A stretch of DNA of 64,000 nt, from assembly GCA_964447405.1 (NCBI GenBank), contig CAYUSP010000002.1, positions 62,001-126,000 on the forward strand, read 5' to 3'. The notes under the pieces are model-generated. The model saw nothing but the letters and a program-made list of their open reading frames with translations, did not search any database and was not told where the DNA came from. The position numbers and the translations under genes were made by a program. Shown here piece by piece: positions 58,210-64,000 of this stretch (position 1 is the stretch's first letter; each line of letters opens with the position of its first letter). The stretch comes from JALNZF01 sp964447405 (GTDB taxonomy: Bacteria > Nitrospirota > UBA9217).

Positions 58210-59898
58210 CTAATGCGTTACCAGCTGATCATTGCCCGGACATGTTACGCCGGTCAGTATGCCGACTGGTGCGCTGAATCCGGTCGTGGTTATCGGAATG
58301 ACCAGAAGCGACGAGTTCGTGCTGTCGCACACCGCGGCATACAGACCATCAAGGGTGATACCAAGGGTATACACTTGGGTAAGGGTTACGCTGGCAGTAG
58401 CGCCTGTGTAGGCAGGCATATAGGGGGTCGCTGTGACCAGAGCAAGCGATCCTGTATCCACACCCGAAACGAGGTAAATACCGGAAGAAGATCCTAAGAC
58501 GGCATACTTTCCGTCCGGAGTGATTGAAACCGCCAGGAGCGATGAACTAGGTATCGTAAGCGAATTGGTAACGGTAGGCGTAGCACTGCTTCCCAGATTG
58601 GTAAGAAGGCTGACCGTGCTGCCGTCGACTATCACGGCACGGTCGCATGGACCCACCGGTGTAATTGCCATGCCTTCACGTCCATCTGTCGGCATTGATG
58701 TCCCGAGCGCGGGAATGTCTATCATTTGAGTAAAGGTCGACGTTGCCGTGGTCCGCGAAATGGTAAACGCGGTAAGCCCGCCGGGGCCGCGCGCAAGCAG
58801 CACTTTTCCGTCATTGGAGATTACCAGTCCATCCCGGGCGCCCGGTGTGGGGATCGTCCCTGCAATGATCGGGTTACCCGACAGCATGCCGGAAATATAA
58901 GCCAGCGGCTTGCCTGCAGTGTCGCCTGTTGCCACGGCGTCATCGCCGCTCGGCATGATGGCTACGGAATCGCCATCCATGCCGGAAACAGATATGTCAA
59001 GGGTCGCGCCTGAAATGATCGGGTCCTGCCCCGGTATGTTTGCGCCGTTGAAGAACCGGGCTGAGTTAGTGCAGCCGTCCACGATGATTCCTCGCGCACC
59101 ATCGGGAGTGACCGCGGTTCCGTCAATGTCGCATGCTCCGGTAAAGTTCAATTTTACCATGGTCGGTCTGGACAACACGTTTCCAGCAGTATCATAAAGG
59201 TGGATAACTTGCAGTGTCGAGCCGTCATCCGCGACAAGAGCTACTCCCAGATTCGATACCGGCTTGATCGGCCCACCGCAGTCCCACGGCTCCTGGTACA
59301 GGATGTATGTGCCGGGCGAAAGGATGCCCGGCAGGGTTGTTGAGGGAAGGTTTTGGACAGCCCTGCTGCGGGAGCCCACGACTAGCGTCGAAACTATCAC
59401 CCACGTGTTGTTCTGCAGCGTGCCCAGGTAGAGTGTTGTTCCGATCGGAACCGTGGACGACATTTGTGTGCTTATCTCGACGCGTTTGCTGAAAGTAGTA
59501 ACGCTTGCAGGATCCGCCGCAATGGTGAAACTCATGAAATAATTGTCGCATGGATAAGGAAGCGCCGGCAATGAGCTTTGTGGCACTGCCGCGATCGTAA
59601 CATTGGTCGTCTGAGTGACCATGGAAGCGGGGAATGTAAACGTCATGCTGGTGATGGCCGCGGTGCCGGTGCCGCTGGTGCCTATGATACCGGTTGCGGA
59701 AACGGTGGGTGGCACGGTCACCGTAATCGGACCAGTGCTCAGTGGCGTCACTACCGTTGAAGTAGGCGCTGAGATTGTGCCCATACCAGGACCGCTTTCA
59801 TTTTTGCAGCCGGGAACCGTGAGAAAAACCGCCAGAGACAAAACCACGATGAGGGACAATATCAATGCTAACCGTTTGGTACTGGATTGCGGCGCCAT
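58210..59898 (-). CDS. Large secreted lipoprotein with beta-propeller-like repeats
   Basis: 562 residues. A hydrophobic leader (LALILSLIVVLSLAVFLTVPGC) ends in a lipobox-type Cys at about 31. Residues 40-200 are Thr/Ser-rich beta structure. From about 225 there are at least five repeats with the phrase (T/S)xDG followed by a hydrophobic strand (VTPDGARGIIVDG, VISNDGKVLLARG, ITPDGKYAVLG, ITLDGLYAAVC), spaced 45-60 residues, as in propellers of the YVTN/lactonase type. Function unknown; a surface or periplasmic propeller. AGGAGG precedes the ATG. Monocistronic. Confidence 0.8.
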   Translation of the reverse strand: MAPQSSTKRLALILSLIVVLSLAVFLTVPGCKNESGPGMGTISAPTSTVVTPLSTGPITVTVPPTVSATGIIGTSGTGTAAITSMTFTFPASMVTQTTNVTIAAVPQSSLPALPYPCDNYFMSFTIAADPASVTTFSKRVEISTQMSSTVPIGTTLYLGTLQNNTWVIVSTLVVGSRSRAVQNLPSTTLPGILSPGTYILYQEPWDCGGPIKPVSNLGVALVADDGSTLQVIHLYDTAGNVLSRPTMVKLNFTGACDIDGTAVTPDGARGIIVDGCTNSARFFNGANIPGQDPIISGATLDISVSGMDGDSVAIMPSGDDAVATGDTAGKPLAYISGMLSGNPIIAGTIPTPGARDGLVISNDGKVLLARGPGGLTAFTISRTTATSTFTQMIDIPALGTSMPTDGREGMAITPVGPCDRAVIVDGSTVSLLTNLGSSATPTVTNSLTIPSSSLLAVSITPDGKYAVLGSSSGIYLVSGVDTGSLALVTATPYMPAYTGATASVTLTQVYTLGITLDGLYAAVCDSTNSSLLVIPITTTGFSAPVGILTGVTCPGNDQLVTH

Positions 59899-60028
59899 GT
59901 TTCCTCCTCTATGTTGACACGCGAATTAAATTTACCCTGCCAGTAATTGCACATTATATCACAATTCCGAAAACAGGATCATGAATTTGAATGAATTGTA
60001 TCTTCCTCAGAAAATTCATTGTCCGGCT

Positions 60029-60499
60029 TCAATGAAACCTTCTCGCGTCCATGAAGGACTTTTTCCAATAACTATCCTCGATATTGTCCCTGCGCACGGT
60101 CTTGCCTGAACTTGGCGCATGGACGAACTTGTTGCCGCCGATATAGATGCCGACATGGGAATATTTTTTTCCGCGTTCTTCAAAGAAGAGCAGGTCGCCC
60201 TTCCTGGCATTTTTTAATCCCACGGTTGCCGTCACCTTCATCAACTGCTCCGTGGAGTGGGGCACTTCTATCCCGGCGGTCAGATAGCTGTACCTGACCA
60301 GTCCGCTGCAGTCAAATCCTGAAGGGCTGTCCCCCTGGAATTTGTAGGGTTTGCCGACCATGGTTTCTGCGGTACGCGCGGCTTTTTCGCCGATCACGGC
60401 AGTGTACCCGGTCACAGGCTTGACCGGTGCGGATGCGCAGCCGGCAACAACGAAGGCGAGTAGAACAGCGATCACAGCGACGGATCCAGTCTTGTTCAT
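60029..60499 (-). CDS. NlpC/P60 peptidase lipoprotein
   Basis: 156 residues from the ATG at 60499. Signal plus lipobox VVAGC (Cys near 20), then NlpC/P60 domain: GFDCSGLVRYSY (catalytic Cys), SHVGIYIGGNKFVHAPSSG (His). Family knowledge: cleaves D-Glu-mDAP type cross-links in peptidoglycan. A longer ORF reaching 60616 exists, but its first 39 residues overlap the response-regulator gene. Short stem before the gene. Confidence 0.87.
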   Translation of the reverse strand: MNKTGSVAVIAVLLAFVVAGCASAPVKPVTGYTAVIGEKAARTAETMVGKPYKFQGDSPSGFDCSGLVRYSYLTAGIEVPHSTEQLMKVTATVGLKNARKGDLLFFEERGKKYSHVGIYIGGNKFVHAPSSGKTVRRDNIEDSYWKKSFMDARRFH

Positions 60500-60575
60500 T
60501 GCTGCGCTGATCCCGCTCTTGGGAAGATTGGGGAGAAAGGCCTCGTGAGCCGGCGTAGTGGTGACGGCTGACCCA

Positions 60576-61232
60576 TCACCGCTTTTCGAAGTTTTCGGGC
60601 TTGTAGTACTTGCCATACACTTTTACTGCGCATTCCGGGCAGATCCCATGGCTGAATTCAGCCTCGGAATGATTGCTGATGTACTCCTCGAGCTGGGTCC
60701 AGTAGCCGGCATCATTTTTGATCTTTTTACAGCTCGCGCAGATGGGTAGAAATCCCCGCAGGATCTTGATCTCATGAAGGCTGCGTTCGAGCTGCTGCAG
60801 CAGTTTGTGACGCTCGATGGCATAACGCACGGCACGGAGAACGGAGTCCGTCGTGATCTTACCCTTGACCAGGTAGTCCTGCGCACCCGACTGAAGGGCA
60901 TCCATGGCTGACTGCTCATCATCCAGGCCGGTGAGCACGATGACCGGAAGCCGGGGCGCGAGGGCTTTGAAGTCGACTATCGTTTTGATCCCGAGGGAAT
61001 CGGGAAGGCCGAGATCAAGAAGGCAGATGTCGAGCGGCTCCGCAGCGGCACATGCCACTGCTTCGGATAAGCGTCCTGCTCGCTTGATCGTGACATGCAG
61101 GCCGCTGCGCCGCGCCTCGGCGTCGGCCATCATCTCCCCGAGCAGCAGCGCATCACCGTCATCGTCCTCGACCAGCAGCAGCCCGATGGTCAGTTCCTGC
61201 TCCTTCTGCACTTTTGTTATTTCCCCGCCCAT
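60576..61232 (-). CDS. Response regulator with C-terminal cysteine cluster
   Basis: 218 residues. REC domain 15-140: VEDDDGD, phosphoacceptor Asp in DICLLDLGLPDS, T in VLTG and K in YLVKG. After a coiled coil (LLQQLERSLHEIKILRG) the end reads PICASCKKIKNDAGYW...ISNHSEAEFSHGICPECAVKVYGKYY. The C-x2-C plus C-x2-C pairs probably bind one metal. The same tail is seen on many deltaproteobacterial regulators, function unknown. It starts four bases after the next upstream regulator gene ends. Confidence 0.88.
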   Translation of the reverse strand: MGGEITKVQKEQELTIGLLLVEDDDGDALLLGEMMADAEARRSGLHVTIKRAGRLSEAVACAAAEPLDICLLDLGLPDSLGIKTIVDFKALAPRLPVIVLTGLDDEQSAMDALQSGAQDYLVKGKITTDSVLRAVRYAIERHKLLQQLERSLHEIKILRGFLPICASCKKIKNDAGYWTQLEEYISNHSEAEFSHGICPECAVKVYGKYYKPENFEKR

Positions 61233-61236
61233 TGCG

Positions 61237-61677
61237 CTATCCTCTGGGTATGCGTTTCACGATCGTGAACCAAAACTCCTCAATCTGCTGGACCACCTTG
61301 ATGAAGACCTCGAAGCCCACGGGTTTTGTGATGTAGCAGTTGGCGCCGGCGTCGTAGCACCGCGCGATATCGGATTCCGCCTCCGAGGTCGTCAGCACCA
61401 CGACCGGGATGCTACGGAGCTCCGGGTCGGCTTTTATCTCGGTTAATACCTCTCTGCCGTCCTTCTTCGGCATGTTCAAGTCGAGCAGAATAAGGTCCGG
61501 ACGAACAGCCGCAGCATAAGGCCCCTGGTGCCGGAGGAATTCAAGTGCCTTCATTCCATCCTCAACAACATGCAGGTTCACCAAAATCTTGCCGGCAGCC
61601 AGTCCCTCTCGGGTGAGTTCCACATCTCCCGGGTCATCCTCCACCAGCAGGATGTTGATTCTTTTGTTTTCGGTCAT
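61237..61677 (-). CDS. Single-domain response regulator (Rcp1/CheY-like), copy 2
   Basis: 146 residues. LLVEDDPGDVELTREGLAAGK, phosphoacceptor in DLILLDLNMPKKDG, TTS and YITKPVGFE. Ends without an output domain. About 75 per cent identical to the next regulator (61730-62167), so a tandem duplication. GAGG lies eight bases before the ATG at 61677; a GTG at 61686 is in frame. Confidence 0.9.
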   Translation of the reverse strand: MTENKRINILLVEDDPGDVELTREGLAAGKILVNLHVVEDGMKALEFLRHQGPYAAAVRPDLILLDLNMPKKDGREVLTEIKADPELRSIPVVVLTTSEAESDIARCYDAGANCYITKPVGFEVFIKVVQQIEEFWFTIVKRIPRG

Positions 61678-61729
61678 CGCTCGCACCTCATGGTGATCAA
61701 AAGCACTATACCCAGCTCCCGAAATGATT

Positions 61730-62167
61730 TCAACCTCTATCTGTCGGCGGGATCTTTACCACGGTGAACCAGAAGTTTTCGAGAGCGCCCACAACCTTGA
61801 TAAACGCTTCGAAACCCACGGGCTTCGTGATGTAGCAATTGGCCCCGGCATCGTAGCACCGCGCGATATCAGCCTCCGCCTCTGAGGTCGTCAGTATGAC
61901 AACCGGGATGCTGCGAAATTCCGGGTCCGCTTTGATCACATGCAATACCTCCCTGCCGTCCCTTTTCGGCATGTTCAGGTCGAGCAGAATCAGATCCGGA
62001 CGCACGGCTCGAGCATAGGGGCTTTCATGCCGGAGGTAGGAAAGCGCTTTTTCGCCATCGTCGACAGTGTTTAAATTGACCTTGATCTTTCCCGCTGCCA
62101 ATCCTTCCCGGGTCAGCTCTACATCCGCGGGATCGTCCTCCACCAGCAAAACCTCCAGCAGCGTCAT
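61730..62167 (-). CDS. Single-domain response regulator (Rcp1-like), copy 1
   Basis: 145 residues. Same block structure: EVLLVEDDPADVELTREG, DLILLDLNMPKRDG, YITKPVGFE. ATG 62167 overlaps the kinase stop (ATGA), with GGGGAGGAG upstream, so it is coupled to the kinase and is its likely partner. Rcp1-type regulators work with phytochrome-like kinases. Duplicated at 61237. Confidence 0.92.
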   Translation of the reverse strand: MTLLEVLLVEDDPADVELTREGLAAGKIKVNLNTVDDGEKALSYLRHESPYARAVRPDLILLDLNMPKRDGREVLHVIKADPEFRSIPVVILTTSEAEADIARCYDAGANCYITKPVGFEAFIKVVGALENFWFTVVKIPPTDRG

Positions 62168-63915
62168 AGCCTCTCCTCCCCAGCGATCGTAAAGCAGAAC
62201 TTCGAACCGCGGCCAGGCGCCGGCTCCACCCAGATTCGCCCGCCATGCCGCTCGATGATCTTTTTGCAGATGGACAGGCCGATGCCCGTACCGGGGTAGG
62301 CCTCTCTCGTGTTCAGCCTCTGAAACATGACAAATATCTTCTCGCAATACAGGGGATCGATGCCGATGCCGTTGTCCTGCACCGTCACTTTCCAGGCGCC
62401 CTTTTCGCGCTCAGCCGATACATGGATGCGAACAGGATCCGCGCTTCTAAACTTGACCGCGTTGGAAATAAGGTTCTGAAAAACACTATTCATGAACGTG
62501 CGGTCGGCACGGACCTTTGGCAGCAGGTCGCGGGTCACCTGCGCGCCGCACTCGGACAGGACCAACTGCATGTCCGCCAGGGTTTCCTCCAGGACCTCGT
62601 TCAGGTCCATGTCCACATACGTGGCCTCTCTTGCCTCGAGCCGGGAGTAGGTAAGAAGATCCTTGATCTGTTTGCTCATGCGGTTCGCGCCTTCGCTCAA
62701 ATAGCGGAGGTACCGGTCTGCATCAGCATCCAGTTTTCCCGCATACCGCTGGTTCAGCAACTCAGCGAAGCTCACCACCTTGCGCAGCGGCTCCTGAAGG
62801 TCATGGGAGGAGATGTAGGCGAACCGCTCGAGCTCCTCGTTCTTCTGCTTGAGCGCTTCAGCGTGCTCGCGCAGTTCCGCCTCATGATCCTTCATTTTCC
62901 GGTGGTACTCGATGATGGATTCCATCATGGACAGGAGCGACGTCGAGAGCTGGCGGAATTCCACGCTGCCCGACAGCGCACCCTTGGCGAGCATGTCCTG
63001 GGCGGCAGGACCCAGGACCCGTGTTTCCGAAAATGTCTGCGCTGCCTGCTCCAGTTCGCTGACCGTGCCCGCAACCGAGTTGAGCCATCTGCCCAGCAGG
63101 AGCCACATTGCCAGGGCAAGGACGCCGAGAACGCCCACGATGGACAGGACGATCTCGGTTGTGGACAGAACCGGGGAGGTCAGCACGCGGACGACAAGCC
63201 GTGGGCCATCAGTTTCGGAAGAATCAAAGAGCAGGTCGAACTGGCGGTAGGTGTCTCTGCCTACCCGCTCTTTACCGTCGAGATTGGGAAATTGCTCCAC
63301 TCCCTTCCTGCCTGCTGATGAAGCAATGGCCTTCGAATGCCAGGTCGCATACAGGTCGGTCTCCGGGAAATCCATGCCCGCAAGCAAGGTGTTGTCTATC
63401 GGCTTCAGCAGCACAAGCGAACCCGGAGTCCCCCTGTCAAGCAGTATGGGCAGACGGTACATCCGGTAGAGTGTTTCCAGCTCCGGAGAAAAGAACCACG
63501 CCACCTGGTCATGGCCGGCCATGGCGCGGGGAAGATGGTCACTCTCCGGTCCATGCCGAAAAAGCACGGTCCCGTCCGTTGCGGTGATCAGCACAATAGG
63601 GAAGATCAGACTCCCGCTCTTGGCCGTCTGGAGCATGGAGAGACGACGCCATTGCGAGGATTGCTCTGCAAGGTAACCGCCCATCTCGAAAGTCGCCGTG
63701 GTCCTGAGCGCTTCAGCTCCCCATTCCTCGCGGAACCTATCCAGGCGGTCGCGGTAGTGTTCTGCGTTATGCGCCTGCTTATACGTTGCGGAATTGACGA
63801 AGGCCTCATGGCTGAACCAAGCGGCGAGCGCGGACAGGATCAGCGCCACCAGCAAAAAGGCTTTCGCCAGTTCAATGAACACCTGTTGTTTGATGCGGCC
63901 TGCGGCCTTTTCCAC
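62164..63915 (-). CDS. Membrane sensor histidine kinase with Cph1-like kinase core
   Basis: 583 residues from a GTG at 63915, preceded by GGAGAG and one base after the stop of the gene at the right edge; the ATG at 63945 is an alternative. Membrane helix 1 near 15-38, a periplasmic sensor about 40-255, helix 2 near 258-280, a HAMP-like linker and coiled coil, then HisKA with H in YISSHDLQEPLRK and HATPase with N-box (NLISNAVKF), G1 DNGIGID and G2 GTGIGLSICKK. No photoreceptor domain. Phosphotransfer to the adjacent Rcp1-like regulator. Confidence 0.9.
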   Translation of the reverse strand: MEKAAGRIKQQVFIELAKAFLLVALILSALAAWFSHEAFVNSATYKQAHNAEHYRDRLDRFREEWGAEALRTTATFEMGGYLAEQSSQWRRLSMLQTAKSGSLIFPIVLITATDGTVLFRHGPESDHLPRAMAGHDQVAWFFSPELETLYRMYRLPILLDRGTPGSLVLLKPIDNTLLAGMDFPETDLYATWHSKAIASSAGRKGVEQFPNLDGKERVGRDTYRQFDLLFDSSETDGPRLVVRVLTSPVLSTTEIVLSIVGVLGVLALAMWLLLGRWLNSVAGTVSELEQAAQTFSETRVLGPAAQDMLAKGALSGSVEFRQLSTSLLSMMESIIEYHRKMKDHEAELREHAEALKQKNEELERFAYISSHDLQEPLRKVVSFAELLNQRYAGKLDADADRYLRYLSEGANRMSKQIKDLLTYSRLEAREATYVDMDLNEVLEETLADMQLVLSECGAQVTRDLLPKVRADRTFMNSVFQNLISNAVKFRSADPVRIHVSAEREKGAWKVTVQDNGIGIDPLYCEKIFVMFQRLNTREAYPGTGIGLSICKKIIERHGGRIWVEPAPGRGSKFCFTIAGEERL

Positions 63916-63916
63916 G

Positions 63917-64000
63917 TCAGTCTCTCCGTCCTGCCCAGCGCGCATCGACCATGGAATCCAGCGTCAATCGGCTGCTTTCTTTGACCGATGCTTCCGCGAA
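63917..64000 (-). CDS. C-terminal end of a gene cut by the window edge
   Basis: Minus-strand frame open to the edge: 27 residues ending TLDSMVDARWAGRRD then TGA at 63917-63919. The start of the kinase follows one base later, which supports an operon. The identity cannot be told from so few residues. Confidence 0.4.
   Translation of the reverse strand, partial: FAEASVKESSRLTLDSMVDARWAGRRD

Noticed and set aside
62168..62347. N-terminal extension of response regulator copy 1
   Set aside because: The extra 60 residues are a shadow of the kinase C-terminus (frame overlap). The ATG at 62167 has a strong ribosome site and the normal REC start.

Overview
The window reads as chromosomal DNA of a Gram-negative, probably anaerobic or microaerophilic bacterium. 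It carries a type IV pilus secretin cluster, lipoproteins, a b6-type Rieske/cytochrome b complex, a hemerythrin/PAS sensor, sigma-54 activators and many two-component proteins. The blocks rho-rpmE-DUF1385-prfA-prmC-murA-his and speD-speE-decarboxylase suggest Nitrospirota or Desulfobacterota (deltaproteobacterial type). That placement is inferred from gene content and order; there is no rRNA or other firm marker. I saw no tRNA, rRNA, CRISPR array, prophage or intact insertion sequence.

Layout. 1-3.5 kb: end of a universal stress protein (USP) gene, then an FAD oxidoreductase and a B12-binding radical SAM enzyme. 3.5-9.6 kb: YeeE/YedE-type sulfur-transport proteins on both sides of a histidine kinase/NtrC-type regulator pair; the regulator lacks the sigma-54 contact motif. 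9.9-12.8 kb: a two-gene USP operon with a very good sigma-54 promoter, far-upstream palindromes and a divergent PAS-AAA-Fis activator, which together look like a self-contained regulatory module. 13-20.3 kb: a TolB-like propeller, a toxin-antitoxin pair, and an operon for a Rieske/cytochrome b6/subunit IV complex followed by a glycosyltransferase, a radical SAM/SPASM protein and a secreted SurA-like protein; then a secreted unknown.

20.4-30.1 kb: a type IV pilus cluster read on the minus strand: pilC, a pseudopilin, an MshA-like major pilin, four minor pilins, a MerR-like regulator, then pilM, N, O, P, Q. The motor ATPases and prepilin peptidase are not here. 30.2-39 kb: rho with a long leader, rpmE, DUF1385, prfA, prmC, murA, hisD, hisG. 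39.2-42.7 kb: two tiny lysine-rich proteins, an HU protein, a cysteine-rich unknown, a cold-shock protein with a terminator-like hairpin in its leader, and a DUF255 thioredoxin-like protein. 42.8-47.2 kb: hisC, B, H, A, F; HisF has an insertion of about 30 residues.

47.2-64 kb: a small secreted protein, a HerA-like ATPase, a DUF438 hemerythrin/PAS protein, a sugar transferase fused to a degenerate GGDEF-like domain, adenylate kinase, the polyamine operon, unknown proteins, a large propeller-like lipoprotein, an NlpC/P60 lipoprotein, and a kinase with three response regulators.

The most unusual signals are the sigma-54 USP module, a family of about 95-bp elements with inverted ends (three copies, two inside the his operon), the GAFTGA-less regulator, the tiny basic genes before HU, and the cold-shock leader hairpin.
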